In this document: positions 29,498-38,418 of the stretch, in pieces
Layout of the letters: each line of letters begins with the position of its first letter
Numbering within the stretch: position 1 is the first letter of the stretch
Assembly (NCBI RefSeq): GCF_000423605.1
Contig: NZ_AUIH01000005.1
Coordinates: forward strand, 124,001-188,000
DNA: 64,000 nucleotides
Direction: 5' to 3'
Source: Saccharospirillum impatiens DSM 12546
Lineage (GTDB): Bacteria; Pseudomonadota; Gammaproteobacteria; Pseudomonadales; Natronospirillaceae
The notes under the pieces: generated by a model
Seen by the model: the letters and a program-made list of their open reading frames with translations, nothing else
What the model was told of the DNA's origin: nothing
The model's database searches: none
Position numbers and translations under genes: made by a program

Positions 29498-30694
29498 ATG
29501 TCCTTGGCAACGGGCCTATTGCACTGGCAGTGGTGGCACCCAGTAGTGTACACACTGATCCTGACACACATTACCATCATCGGCGTCACCGTCTATCTAC
29601 ACAGGCATTCAGCCCACAGAGCGCTGCAATTGCACCCTGTGGTCAAACACGCCTTTCGGTTCTGGCTGTGGCTGACCACCTCGATCAAAACCAAAGAATG
29701 GACCGCGATTCACCGCCGCCACCATGCAACCTGTGAGACCGAGCAGGACCCCCACAGCCCCCAGGTACTGGGAATAAAGAAAGTGATGCTGGAAGGCTCA
29801 GAACTCTACAAACGAGCCGCTGACACCTCCACCCTGTCGCGCTTTGGCAATGGCACTCCAGACGATTGGCTGGAGCGTAACGTCTACAGTCATCGGTTTG
29901 GTAACTGGGCGGGCATCGCGCTGATGGCCGCCATCAACATCGCTCTGTTTGGGCCAGTGGGCCTGACAATCTGGGCCGTGCAGATGCTATGGATCCCAAT
30001 TTGGGCTGCTGGCGTTATCAATGGTCTCGCGCATTACTGGGGATACCGAAATTTTGAAAGCCCGGACGCTGCACGCAATCTGATCCCCATTGCCGCCTTT
30101 ATTGGCGGTGAGGAACTGCACAATAATCACCACACCTACCCCAATTCAGCAAGGCTGTCATCGCGTTGGTATGAATTCGACATTGGCTGGTTCTACATTC
30201 GAACGCTTCAATTACTGGGGCTAGCGTGGGATGTCCGACGTGGCCCCGTGGTGCACAAAGTGGCCAGTAAATCTCTGATTGATGCGGATACAGCCGTGGC
30301 AGCAGCTAATGACCGGTTCCGCATCATGGCTCAGTTCAAGCGTCAGGTGTTGCGGCGAACGATTCGCGAGGACCGACGCATCAAGGCATCAGCCGGGGCG
30401 CATTATCGTCGCCTGGTAATGTGGCTGTCTGAAAACCAGGAGCACTGGGATGATGCCCGTCACGACTGGATGAACGGTTTTTTTGAAAAGCACCCTGAGT
30501 TGCGCACCTTGCATACGCTCAAAGAAGAACTCAATCATATCTGGTCGCTGCGCACCCGATCGCGCGATGAACTGATGACCGCGTTCAAAGCCTGGTGCGA
30601 GAAAGCCGACGCCGCCGGTGTTGAAGCGCTGTCAGAATTTTCAGCCATGCTTCGCCAGTACACGTTGCAACCGGCGCCGATGAACGCTCGATGA
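29498..30694 (+). CDS. desB: Acyl-CoA delta-9 desaturase, DesB type
   Basis: A membrane di-iron desaturase that introduces a double bond into acyl-CoA. The 398 residues show the three His boxes: HRHSAH (35-40), HRRHH (72-76) and HNNHH (208-212), plus hydrophobic pairs between them. The stretches TTSIKTKEWTAIHRRHHATCE, GTPDDWLERNVYSHR and the extended C-terminal helical region match Pseudomonas DesB closely. The ATG at 29498 has GAGG ahead of it; an upstream in-frame start at 29441 does not. The following small gene overlaps its stop by four bases. Divergent from the cytochrome operon, with a CRP-like site between. Confidence 0.92.
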   Translation: MSLATGLLHWQWWHPVVYTLILTHITIIGVTVYLHRHSAHRALQLHPVVKHAFRFWLWLTTSIKTKEWTAIHRRHHATCETEQDPHSPQVLGIKKVMLEGSELYKRAADTSTLSRFGNGTPDDWLERNVYSHRFGNWAGIALMAAINIALFGPVGLTIWAVQMLWIPIWAAGVINGLAHYWGYRNFESPDAARNLIPIAAFIGGEELHNNHHTYPNSARLSSRWYEFDIGWFYIRTLQLLGLAWDVRRGPVVHKVASKSLIDADTAVAAANDRFRIMAQFKRQVLRRTIREDRRIKASAGAHYRRLVMWLSENQEHWDDARHDWMNGFFEKHPELRTLHTLKEELNHIWSLRTRSRDELMTAFKAWCEKADAAGVEALSEFSAMLRQYTLQPAPMNAR

Positions 30695-31035
30695 CAGATA
30701 CCAACGCCCTGCTTCATGTACTGGAAGGCCTTCGCCTGCGCCGTTTAACCGCGACCTATAAGGCCGTTGCTGATGCCATTGGCCTTACACCACCCGGGCA
30801 GATTCAGGCGCTGGCTGCCCTGCTGGAGGCGATTCAGGAAGATGATGCACGGCTTGGTCGGCCCCAGAAAGCCTCTCTGGTGATACAAAACGGCAAAGAA
30901 CCGATACCTCGCCCCGGTTTCTTTCAGAAACTCTCGACTCTGGGCGTTTACCGGGGCGTTGATCGAGGTGCGGAAGCCGCGATGTGGCACCAGAACGAGA
31001 TTGAGTGCTTGTATGAACTGACGCCTGAACGTTAA
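30691..31035 (+). CDS. Hypothetical small protein coupled to desB
   Basis: A 114-residue soluble protein not assigned to a family. Its start overlaps the desB stop in ATGA, so it is translationally coupled. The N-terminal half (LRLRRLTATYKAVADAIGLTPPGQIQALAALLEA) looks like a small helix-turn-helix or winged-helix fold. The middle (PQKASLVIQNGKEPIPRPGFFQKLSTLG) resembles a conserved segment of uncharacterised proteins of similar size. It could be a regulator or an accessory factor, but nothing in the sequence proves either. Confidence 0.7.
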   Translation: MTDTNALLHVLEGLRLRRLTATYKAVADAIGLTPPGQIQALAALLEAIQEDDARLGRPQKASLVIQNGKEPIPRPGFFQKLSTLGVYRGVDRGAEAAMWHQNEIECLYELTPER

Positions 31036-31055
31036 TGAGCTGACCTGGTGGTCCA

Positions 31056-31604
31056 CTAGTCAGGCAGCTCTTTAACCCGGCAAGCCGGGTTTCCGGCTAC
31101 CAGAGTATTCGCTGGTACTGATTCCCGCACGACAGACCCGGCAGCAACAACGGCATTATCACCTATAGTCACACCCGGTAAAATGATCGCTTGCCCACCC
31201 ACCCATACGTTCATACCGAGCCTAATGGGTTGTGCGAACTGATCACCCCGCGCGCGTTCCGATGCCGCCAATGGATGTGAGACGGTATACAAATGAACAC
31301 CAGGCCCGAGCATGCTGCCCTGCCCTATCTCAATCCAGGTACTGTCCAGCAACACACAGCCAAAATTCAGATAAACCCGGTCCGCTAGCCTGACCTGGGT
31401 TCCATAATCCACTTGCACGCCCGGCTCGATAAAGGTGTGCTGACCACAGTGATCGAACAACGTAGTCAAACGCCGTAAATTGCCTGGAGTTGGCGCATGG
31501 GCAAAGCGAGCGCAACGTTCCCGGGCCTGAAATCGCAGTTGGCGCAGTTCCGGGTCAAGCGGATTGAATACGGCACTACCGCGCATTTTCTCAAGTTCAG
31601 TCAT
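31056..31604 (-). CDS. Sugar O-acetyltransferase, maltose/galactoside type
   Basis: A 182-residue hexapeptide-repeat enzyme that transfers acetyl from acetyl-CoA. It has an N-terminal helical cap (KMRGSAVFNPLDPELRQLRFQARERC) followed by left-handed beta-helix repeats (VYLNFGCVLLD, IEIGQGSMLGPGVHLYT, VWVGGQAIILPGVTIGDNAVVAAGSVV). The catalytic His lies in LYTVSHPL, and the end GNPACRVKEL is typical of the Maa/LacA/NodL group. The natural acceptor cannot be told from sequence. It stands alone between convergent and divergent neighbours. Confidence 0.87.
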   Translation of the reverse strand: MTELEKMRGSAVFNPLDPELRQLRFQARERCARFAHAPTPGNLRRLTTLFDHCGQHTFIEPGVQVDYGTQVRLADRVYLNFGCVLLDSTWIEIGQGSMLGPGVHLYTVSHPLAASERARGDQFAQPIRLGMNVWVGGQAIILPGVTIGDNAVVAAGSVVRESVPANTLVAGNPACRVKELPD

Positions 31605-31685
31605 TGCCTGTCCTTTGAGCCCAATGGTGTCGCTCTGATGATTTACTCATTACACTCCCCCTTTTGAACAGACAGGATATCCGCC

Positions 31686-32033
31686 ATGACCACTGCCGTC
31701 TTGTATCACAACCCGCGTTGTTCCAAATCCAGGGAGGCCAAGACGTTGCTTGACGATGCAGGCGTCGATTACCGGGTCAGATTGTATCTTAACGAACCAT
31801 TGTCGGTAGCTGAGCTGCAAACGCTGATCACTCAGCTAGGGATCACTGCCGCCGAAGTTTTGCGTCGCAAGGAAGCCGAATACAAGATAGCCGGACTCAA
31901 CAGCAGCAGTGGCGAACAAGACATTCTCGATGCTTTGGCCAGGTTCCCAAAATTGCTGGAGCGCCCCATTCTTGTTACTGATAAAGGGGCGCGTATTGGC
32001 CGTCCGCCAGAGTCCATTCAGGAGATTCTGTAA
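31686..32033 (+). CDS. arsC: Arsenate reductase, glutaredoxin-dependent (ArsC)
   Basis: A 115-residue ArsC-family protein that reduces arsenate to arsenite using glutathione/glutaredoxin. The active-site segment YHNPRCSKSR carries the nucleophilic Cys12, and the oxyanion-binding arginines lie in the later PILVTDKGARIGRPPE. AGGA precedes the ATG. No ars transporter or regulator is nearby; in Pseudomonas-like genomes this chromosomal arsC sits with wrbA and a DUF2069 gene, as here, so it may have a housekeeping role. Confidence 0.93.
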   Translation: MTTAVLYHNPRCSKSREAKTLLDDAGVDYRVRLYLNEPLSVAELQTLITQLGITAAEVLRRKEAEYKIAGLNSSSGEQDILDALARFPKLLERPILVTDKGARIGRPPESIQEIL

Positions 32034-32633
32034 GTGCCCTATTTGCTGATTTTGTATTACAGCCGCCACGGCAGCCTGGCGCAACTGGCGCAAGCCATTG
32101 CTGAGGGAGTTGATCAGGTTGCGGGCATAGAATCACGGCTGCGAACCGTGCCTGCGGTGCGCGCTGACAGTGAAGCGCCGGGCTCCGACATTCCAGATGA
32201 GGGCCCGCTGTTTTGCACACTTGATGACCTGGCCAACTGCCATGGTCTGGCGCTGGGCTCACCCGGCCGCTTCGGCAACATGGCTGCTTCACTGAAATAC
32301 TTTCTTGAACAAAGCTCCTCGTTGTGGGTATCCGGCAAGCTAGTTGGAAAGCCCGCCGGCGTATTCACCAGTACAACCACCCCTCACGGCGGTCAGGAGT
32401 CGACCTTGTTGTCGATGATGATCCCACTGCTGCACCACGGTATGATCATTACCGGTTTGCCATTCACTGAAAAATCCCTGCATGATGGTTTTCAGGGCGG
32501 CACGCCCTATGGCAGTTCTCACGTGGCCGGACCATCGCACCGGCCCCTCACGGACGACGTTAGACAGCTAGCCAGGCACCAGGGCAAGCGTCTGGCACAA
32601 CTTGCACTCAAGGTAAGCCAACATGACGAATGA
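32034..32633 (+). CDS. wrbA: NAD(P)H:quinone oxidoreductase WrbA
   Basis: A 199-residue flavodoxin-like enzyme that reduces quinones by two electrons. The FMN phosphate loop is YYSRHGSLAQLA, and the isoalloxazine-contacting segments are GSPGRFGNMAASLKYFLEQ and TSTTTPHGGQESTLLSM. A C-terminal GTPYGSSHVAGP matches the WrbA family. The start is a GTG abutting the arsC stop codon, so translation is probably coupled. It overlaps the next gene by 11 bases. Confidence 0.92.
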   Translation: MPYLLILYYSRHGSLAQLAQAIAEGVDQVAGIESRLRTVPAVRADSEAPGSDIPDEGPLFCTLDDLANCHGLALGSPGRFGNMAASLKYFLEQSSSLWVSGKLVGKPAGVFTSTTTPHGGQESTLLSMMIPLLHHGMIITGLPFTEKSLHDGFQGGTPYGSSHVAGPSHRPLTDDVRQLARHQGKRLAQLALKVSQHDE

Positions 32634-33036
32634 AACAGCACAGACGGTCAACCTGAACCGACGTCTGCGCACCAGCTACTGGCTCATGATGCTAAGCATC
32701 TATGCCGGTGCGTTCCTGTACGGACCGGCATTTGGCAGTATGCCAACCGGCGAATGGGTTGCCTCCTGCCTGGTAATCGGTTTCTTTGTGAGCCTGCCGT
32801 TGCTCATGGTTATCCTGATGGCCTTGCGTCCGACACCGGGCGGCGTTAGCTGGATGAGTTTCCTGTTATTGGGCTACCTGATCTACGGTATTGTGATTGC
32901 GTTCTCCCCACGCGGACTGATCGCCGGGCTACTGCTCACCGGCACCACCCTCACTACCTTCATTTACGCGATAGTCTGGCTGCGCCCGCTCAAAAAAGCG
33001 GCCAAAGCGCGAGCCAAAAAAGAACAGTCGGGTTAA
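32623..33036 (+). CDS. DUF2069 inner-membrane protein
   Basis: A 137-residue protein with four predicted membrane helices and a basic tail (KKAAKARAKKEQSG). The GVSWMSFLLLGYLIYGIVIAFSP stretch is the DUF2069 signature. It forms a compact unit with arsC and wrbA, and the same trio occurs in Pseudomonas. Function is unknown. Its end overlaps the convergent regulator gene by four bases. Confidence 0.82.
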   Translation: MTNETAQTVNLNRRLRTSYWLMMLSIYAGAFLYGPAFGSMPTGEWVASCLVIGFFVSLPLLMVILMALRPTPGGVSWMSFLLLGYLIYGIVIAFSPRGLIAGLLLTGTTLTTFIYAIVWLRPLKKAAKARAKKEQSG

Positions 33037-34007
33037 CCGGCTGCAAATACCTTGCTGCGCACCACCTTACGATAGGCACCGGGAGTCAGCGACAGTTTTA
33101 GTCGGAAAATCTTCCCGAAATAAGCCGGGTTACGATAACCACTGAGTTCAGCCACCTCGGCGACGGTCAGGTTGGTGTCGCGCAGCAGTTCCCGGGCGTA
33201 TTCAAGACGCAAACGCTGTACATACTCCATTGGGCTTTCTCCTGTCGCCTGAGAGAACCGGCGGCTGAAATTTCGCACAGACTGATCGAGCAACCCAGCC
33301 AGAGTAACTACGGTGATGTCTTCGGCCAAATGCTGCCGCACCCATGCCTGCACCAGGCTGACGCCCTCATCATGATGAATGGCTCCACCCGGCTCGAAAT
33401 ACGGCGTTGAAAACGTGCGCTTCAACTCATGCATGAATTGCCGTTCTACCAGAGCCAATGCTTCCTCGCCAAAGGTCTGTTCAATCAGAAACAACACCAG
33501 GTCAGTCTGGGAGTTGATGGAACCGGCGCAATAAATACCGTCATCGTGAGTCACAAAATGATGCCCTTCAAAGCGGATATCCGGGTAACGGCTGGCAAAG
33601 CGATTCAGATAGTACCAATGTGTCGTGGCCACCCGGCCCCGCAGCAGCCCGGCCTCCGCCAGATGACCCACCCCGGTCCCGGTAGCCGCCAGTCGAGCCC
33701 CGGCCTGGTATTGCTTTGCCAGCCAACGCTGTAACGACTGACCGCCTTGCAACACCGGCCAGGGTGTCCCCCATAACGGTGGTACAAACACCAGGTCAGC
33801 CTGATCGGCTTGCGCAAAGGTGGTATCCGGGACAATTCGAAGACCTCCGGTCAGAGCCACCGGTCCTGTATCGCCGACCACTTGCAGCGTCAGGTTTTGC
33901 TGTCGCCGGTGGCGCACCCGATGCCTGCTGGCGGCATAAAACATCTCCAATGGCAGTGCAATACCGGTCATCAGCGCCTGATCACAGACTGCAAAGGCAA
34001 TTTTCAT
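33033..34007 (-). CDS. GlxA family transcriptional regulator (DJ-1/PfpI + AraC)
   Basis: A 324-residue regulator. The N-terminal two thirds is a class I glutamine amidotransferase-like (DJ-1/PfpI) domain, with VCDQALMTGIALPLEMFYAA and a Gly-Thr-Gly in place of the usual nucleophile elbow (AATGTGVGHLAEAGLL), so it is probably a ligand sensor and not an enzyme. The C-terminal third is a double helix-turn-helix AraC domain: LAGLLDQSVRNFSRRFSQATG and VAELSGYRNPAYFGKIFR. It is divergent from fabY, with a 134-base gap holding a perfect palindrome. The controlled genes are unknown. Confidence 0.9.
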   Translation of the reverse strand: MKIAFAVCDQALMTGIALPLEMFYAASRHRVRHRRQQNLTLQVVGDTGPVALTGGLRIVPDTTFAQADQADLVFVPPLWGTPWPVLQGGQSLQRWLAKQYQAGARLAATGTGVGHLAEAGLLRGRVATTHWYYLNRFASRYPDIRFEGHHFVTHDDGIYCAGSINSQTDLVLFLIEQTFGEEALALVERQFMHELKRTFSTPYFEPGGAIHHDEGVSLVQAWVRQHLAEDITVVTLAGLLDQSVRNFSRRFSQATGESPMEYVQRLRLEYARELLRDTNLTVAEVAELSGYRNPAYFGKIFRLKLSLTPGAYRKVVRSKVFAAG

Positions 34008-34051
34008 GGGTTGAGTCTCTCAAAATAGGCTCGATGGCTCATAAATAACAT

Positions 34052-34065
34052 TATTAGGCCTAATA
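34052..34065. promoter_or_regulatory. Perfect 14-base palindrome in the regulator/fabY divergent region
   Basis: TATTAGGCCTAATA reads the same on both strands. It lies 45 bases upstream of the GlxA-type gene and 77 bases upstream of fabY. It could be an operator, but no matching family was recognised. Confidence 0.4.
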
Positions 34066-34141
34066 GTAATACCTTAGAGTTGGTTCTGACACTATAGTCA
34101 TGCGCATTGACTTTGAGCGAACGAATCACAGGCGCTAAACC

Positions 34142-35983
34142 ATGAAAAAGCTTCCCGTCATCACCGGATTTGGAGGTATCAACCCCGCCGGTCGAGTATC
34201 CCTGCATCACGCCTACCGTCGTATGGTGCACGATGCACTCGATGACCGTCAGATGGCCGCAACCTGGCAGGATTTGTCTCGCCTGATGAAGCGTGACCCG
34301 GCAAGTGGAGATCATCAGTCGTTGCTCGACGGCACACTGATCCGTCGCATTAACCCAGCCAGCCATTTCAATCCCGACGCGGTGCCAACGCACCGCAAAG
34401 CGACTTTAAAACAACCTGATGGCTTGCGCTTTCAATTAAAACGATCGCAATTACCTAAACCACTACCGGCTGGCTGGCAGGTTACCGATACCACGACCGA
34501 CCCGGTCGACGTGCTGGTAGACCGGGACATGGCTGTGTTGCTGCCTGAAACATACCCGTCCAAAGTGTCTTCTGCAGGCACCTTGCCTGATGGCTTTAAC
34601 CCGGCTGATTATTACAATGCGGCACACCACCCCCGGGGCCTGCAAATGGCGGTGTACGGAGCCTCCGATGCCATGCGTTCACTGGGTATGCCCTGGCAAT
34701 CGGTTTTGGATCGAATCCACCCGGATCAGGTCTCGGTCTATGCGGGCTCGTCCGTTTCTCAAATGGATCAGGCAGGTCTGAAAGGGTTATATCAGGCACC
34801 GTTAATGGGCAATCGAATCACATCAAAGATGATGCCGCTGTCGATGCCCCAGATGACAGCCGATTTCATCAACAGCTACATTCTCAACAGCGTCGGCAAC
34901 ACCGGTTCCAATGCCGGTGCCTGCGCCACTTTTTTGTACAACCTGCGACAGGGTATTGCCGACATCGAAGCAGGTCGGTGCCGGGTCGCCATTGTGGGCA
35001 ATTCAGAAGCACCGGTGGTTCCTGAAATCATGGAAGGATTTCGAATCATGGGCGCACTGGCAGAAGATGAACAGCTTAGACAGCTCGACAATAGTGATGT
35101 CGCCGACAACCGTCGTGCTTGCCGCCCGTTTTCGTCCAACGCCGGTTTTACCATGGCGGAATCAAGCCAGTTTGTCGTACTGATGGACGATGATCTCGCA
35201 CTGGAAACCGGCGCAACGATATACGGCAGCGTCGCCGATGTCTTCGTCAATGCCGATGCCAACAAGAAATCCATATCCGGTCCCGGCATTGGCAATTACA
35301 TTACCCTGGCCAAGGCCACGTCTCTGGCACGAGCCATACTGGGTGATGCTGGCCTGCAACGCACCTTCGTGATGGCCCATGGCACGGGAACCCCCCAGAA
35401 CCGGGTCACCGAATCGCACATCTTCAACGAGGTTGCCAAAACCTTTGGCATTGAGGGCTGGCCTGTTTCAGCCATTAAATCGTACATCGGGCATTCTCAG
35501 GGCGCCGCCGCCGGTGACCAACTAACGGCGGCGCTTGGTGTTTGGGCTGAAGGCTGGATCCCCGGTATTCGCACCATCGATCACATCGCTGACGACGTGC
35601 ACCAATCGCATCTCAACATATTGATGAACCACCACTATGCGGGCAACCAGGGAGCAGACATGCTGGGCACCCTGATCAATTCAAAGGGCTTTGGTGGCAA
35701 CAATGCCAGTGCACTGATCCTATCGCCAGCCAGTACCCTGTCGCTAATGACAAAGCGGCATGGCGAACGGGCCATTACCGAGTGGCAACATCGCAATGAG
35801 GCTGTCAGCGAGGCACAGCAGCAGTACGATGCCGACACCCGCGAGAAAGGGCTGCAAGTGATGTACTCGTTCGGTGAGTCAGTCATGTCTGATCAGGACC
35901 TCACATTCGGGCGCGATCGTCTGACCTTGAGCCAGTTCAAAAATGCGATCGATTTACCGACGGCGAATCCGTTCATCCGCTAA
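34142..35983 (+). CDS. fabY: Beta-ketoacyl-ACP synthase FabY
   Basis: FabY starts fatty-acid synthesis in Pseudomonas, condensing acetyl-CoA with malonyl-ACP in place of FabH. The 613 residues match that protein along their length, including the N-terminal LPVITGFGGINPAGRVSLHHAYRRMV. The thiolase-fold triad is Cys261 (NAGACATFLYN), His413 (AHGTGTPQNRVTES) and His451 (KSYIGHSQGAAAGDQL). The long insertions before the catalytic Cys distinguish it from FabB and FabF (about 410 residues). It is monocistronic, divergent from a GlxA-type regulator and followed by repeat copy B. Confidence 0.92.
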   Translation: MKKLPVITGFGGINPAGRVSLHHAYRRMVHDALDDRQMAATWQDLSRLMKRDPASGDHQSLLDGTLIRRINPASHFNPDAVPTHRKATLKQPDGLRFQLKRSQLPKPLPAGWQVTDTTTDPVDVLVDRDMAVLLPETYPSKVSSAGTLPDGFNPADYYNAAHHPRGLQMAVYGASDAMRSLGMPWQSVLDRIHPDQVSVYAGSSVSQMDQAGLKGLYQAPLMGNRITSKMMPLSMPQMTADFINSYILNSVGNTGSNAGACATFLYNLRQGIADIEAGRCRVAIVGNSEAPVVPEIMEGFRIMGALAEDEQLRQLDNSDVADNRRACRPFSSNAGFTMAESSQFVVLMDDDLALETGATIYGSVADVFVNADANKKSISGPGIGNYITLAKATSLARAILGDAGLQRTFVMAHGTGTPQNRVTESHIFNEVAKTFGIEGWPVSAIKSYIGHSQGAAAGDQLTAALGVWAEGWIPGIRTIDHIADDVHQSHLNILMNHHYAGNQGADMLGTLINSKGFGGNNASALILSPASTLSLMTKRHGERAITEWQHRNEAVSEAQQQYDADTREKGLQVMYSFGESVMSDQDLTFGRDRLTLSQFKNAIDLPTANPFIR

Positions 35984-36002
35984 CCGGCTGCAGCGCGCTT
36001 AC

Positions 36003-36126
36003 AGGTTGTTGAAAACAGACATCCTGCCTTGCCCCAAACACGATAACTAAAAATGTGATGTTTGCTTATCTTGCGGAATCGATGACTGAGCAGTCATCGA
36101 TTCCGCAAGACCATCCATGTTCCGGG
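36003..36126 (+). repeat. Intergenic inverted-repeat element, copy B
   Basis: The left end is AGGTTGTTGAAAA...TCCTGCC. The centre is a perfect hairpin with 20-bp arms (36069-36088 and 36091-36110) around two bases, containing ATCGATGACTG/CAGTCATCGAT. The element aligns with the minus strand of 3205-3327. It lies between fabY and trmH, and the candidate -10 TATACT of trmH (36137-36142) begins just after it. Confidence 0.75.
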
Positions 36127-36175
36127 TCGACTCAGGTATACTCCGGACTAAATCCAGTTAACCCGATACAACACC

Positions 36176-36853
36176 ATGAGCCGTTCCCGTTTTGACAAAT
36201 TCAAGACCGTCCTGCAACAGCGTCAGCCGGATATGGCACTGGTAACTGACCAGGTTCACAAAGCGCAAAATATTTCCGCCATGCTACGTACCGCCGATGC
36301 CGTTGGCATCACGACAGTGCATATGGTGCAACCGGCCCGCGGAAAACTGGTCTACCATCATACCGCCGGGGGCAGCTCCCGCTTTGTCACCTCGATTGGT
36401 CATCCCAGCATCGAAGCCGCATTGCAGGCCGCCCGAGACCAGGGTCTGACCCTCTTCGCCGCCCAATGGTCTGAGCGAGCCATCAACTATCGCGACGCTG
36501 ACTATACTCAACCGTTCGCACTGGTGATGGGAGCAGAAAAATACGGGCTGAGTGAGACGGCCAGCGCCGCTGCCGATGTGCACTTAACGATTCCGATGAT
36601 GGGTATGGTCGAAAGCTATAATGTCTCAGTTGCGGCCGCCATCATTCTGCAGGAAGCTCTGCACCAGCGACAAGCCCGGGGCCACTACCAGCGGCCTGTT
36701 GCTGAAGATGAACATTACCATCGCACTCTGTTTCGCTGGGCACAGCCTAAAATGGCCAGGTATTGTGACCGGAACGAGCTACCCTACCCTGAACTGGATG
36801 AGGATGGCGACCTAATTCCACCGACCGACGCAGCATACCGGGGACGCGCATGA
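36176..36853 (+). CDS. trmH: tRNA (guanosine(18)-2'-O)-methyltransferase TrmH
   Basis: A SPOUT methyltransferase that methylates the ribose of G18 in the tRNA D-loop, using S-adenosylmethionine. The 225 residues carry motif 1 with NISAMLRTADAVGI, motif 2 VMGAEKYGLSE and motif 3 IPMMGMVESYNVSVAAAIILQE, which form the knotted cofactor site. The C-terminal extension (RWAQPKMARYCDRN) fits TrmH and not TrmL or TrmJ. Its stop overlaps the CDF transporter start in an ATGA. Confidence 0.93.
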   Translation: MSRSRFDKFKTVLQQRQPDMALVTDQVHKAQNISAMLRTADAVGITTVHMVQPARGKLVYHHTAGGSSRFVTSIGHPSIEAALQAARDQGLTLFAAQWSERAINYRDADYTQPFALVMGAEKYGLSETASAAADVHLTIPMMGMVESYNVSVAAAIILQEALHQRQARGHYQRPVAEDEHYHRTLFRWAQPKMARYCDRNELPYPELDEDGDLIPPTDAAYRGRA

Positions 36854-38010
36854 CCACCACTAATGACCAGCCCATACTGAGTCGTGAAGCACGAAAAAAA
36901 GTCATCGACCGCACCAACTGGATTTGTGTCGTTGTCGATGCCATCGCGTTCGTAATCAAAATCGTGGTTGGCGTCAGCGTCAAATCTCCGGCCCTGATCG
37001 CGGATGCCATGCACAGCCTCAGTGACCTGGCAGCAGATGTGCCGCTGATCATTCTGGCCAAGGTCTCGCACCACGACGCCGATGCTGAGCATCCCTATGG
37101 CCATGCTCGCTTTGAAACGCTGGGAACGGTCATGTTGGGCGGGCTGCTGTTGGCGGTTGCGGCAGGCATCGCCTACGAGAGCATCCATCTATTTTTCGCA
37201 GATACCCGCCCGGAACCCAGCATAGCCGCCCTGATCACCATTCTTATCGCCCTGGCCTTGAAAGAAGGCTTGTTTCACTACGCCCTGTTCCAGTCACGCC
37301 GGGCACGCTCGCCCTTACTGGCCGCCAACGCCTGGCACGCTCGTTCGGACAGTTTGTCGTCGCTGGTCGTTTTAGTCGGCGTCGTGGCGACAATTCTCGG
37401 CTATCCAACGGTTGAGATCATCGCGGCCGTTGGTGTGGCCGGCTTAATTGGTCACATGGGCATTACGCTTACCTGGAACGCCCTCCAAGACCTGGTCGAC
37501 CGGGGCGTCGCCCCCGAACAGCAACAGGCATTTGTGAATGTACTGGCTTCGGTGCCCGGCGTGAAAGACGTACACATGCTGCGTACGAGAATGATGGGGC
37601 CGAGCATTTTCATTGATGCTCATATCCAGGTGGGGGGGTATCTGAGCGTGTCGGAAGGGCATCAAATCAATGAATGGGCCTTGCGCTCCATCAAGGAAAA
37701 ATTCAGTGACGTCACTGACGTGACCTTGCACATCGACCACGAACCGGATCTGCCCGACACCGAATCAGCGCCATTGGCGCCCTTGCGTCCGGCTATCGAG
37801 AACCTACTCTACGAGCGAGATATTCGTGGCTATGACAGCCTGAACATTCACTACCATCAACAGCAAACCACCCTGGAACTGACCGTATTGCCTGAGCAGT
37901 CGGTAGAAGGCTGGCAGGCGAAATGCGATGCCATCGTCCGGGAAGTGCCCTGGGTCAATGCCATCACCCTGAGCACCCGGCTCCATACTACCGATCGATC
38001 AGAACGCTGA
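36850..38010 (+). CDS. Cation diffusion facilitator (CDF) metal exporter
   Basis: An inner-membrane metal/proton antiporter of 386 residues. Six helices are predicted. Metal-site motifs are DAMHSLSD (Asp52, His55, Asp59) in helix 2 and HARSD in helix 5, and HHDADAEHPYGHARFETLG forms the loop typical of CDF proteins. The C-terminal cytoplasmic domain (VPGVKDVHMLRTRMMGPSIFIDAHIQV) is followed by a second, longer C-terminal part of about 90 residues that is not in small FieF proteins. The metal (Fe, Zn or Mn) cannot be told. It is coupled to trmH and runs into the convergent DUF2914 gene. Confidence 0.88.
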   Translation: MTTTNDQPILSREARKKVIDRTNWICVVVDAIAFVIKIVVGVSVKSPALIADAMHSLSDLAADVPLIILAKVSHHDADAEHPYGHARFETLGTVMLGGLLLAVAAGIAYESIHLFFADTRPEPSIAALITILIALALKEGLFHYALFQSRRARSPLLAANAWHARSDSLSSLVVLVGVVATILGYPTVEIIAAVGVAGLIGHMGITLTWNALQDLVDRGVAPEQQQAFVNVLASVPGVKDVHMLRTRMMGPSIFIDAHIQVGGYLSVSEGHQINEWALRSIKEKFSDVTDVTLHIDHEPDLPDTESAPLAPLRPAIENLLYERDIRGYDSLNIHYHQQQTTLELTVLPEQSVEGWQAKCDAIVREVPWVNAITLSTRLHTTDRSER

Positions 38011-38371
38011 TGCTGTCGCGCGTAAGAATAGTGCCTTCGGATCCCAGTACCTCAACGGTCCATAAGCCATTCCATTCAGGCAACAGTTCCTTGCTAGAGT
38101 AAACTCGCCAGCGGGCTCCATCTACCTGAAAAGTAACGTCCGCCATAATCTGACCCTCAAATCGCCAGCGATGGGTGACTTCAGCACCGGCCATATCCAC
38201 CAGCTCAGTGAAAAAGAACAACGGGCTGATATTGCTGGCTGTCGTCAGGTGATCAACGGGCTCCCGATCTGTGATACCACGGGTAAAATGGCTTCTGGCG
38301 ACATCAGCGATTGCCGAGCCCGCCATTGCTAAGACCATCATGGCGACCATCAGCTTTCTGGTTACTGTCAT
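37988..38371 (-). CDS. DUF2914 exported protein
   Basis: A 127-residue protein with a signal peptide (LMVAMMVLAMAGSAIA). The mature part ARSHFTRGITDREPVDHL, LFFFTELVDMAGAEVTHRWRFEG and WRVYSSKELLPEWNGLWTVEVLG matches DUF2914, a small beta-rich domain of unknown function found in the envelope. The ATG at 38371 follows GGGAG by six bases and was preferred to 38392. It overlaps the convergent CDF gene by 23 bases and follows aroC by 47 bases. Confidence 0.85.
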   Translation of the reverse strand: MTVTRKLMVAMMVLAMAGSAIADVARSHFTRGITDREPVDHLTTASNISPLFFFTELVDMAGAEVTHRWRFEGQIMADVTFQVDGARWRVYSSKELLPEWNGLWTVEVLGSEGTILTRDSISVLIDR

Positions 38372-38418
38372 TATCAACTCCCGTTTCATCATGGCTGGGT
38401 GTCACTTCCCAGCACCCT

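Noticed and set aside
36034-36053. TAACTAAA inside repeat copy B resembles the core of an E. coli Ter site, possibly relevant to the Tus homologue
   Set aside because: Only 9 of 20 positions agree, the conserved G/C of the lock is absent, and an exact 8-mer is expected about twice in 64 kb on both strands.
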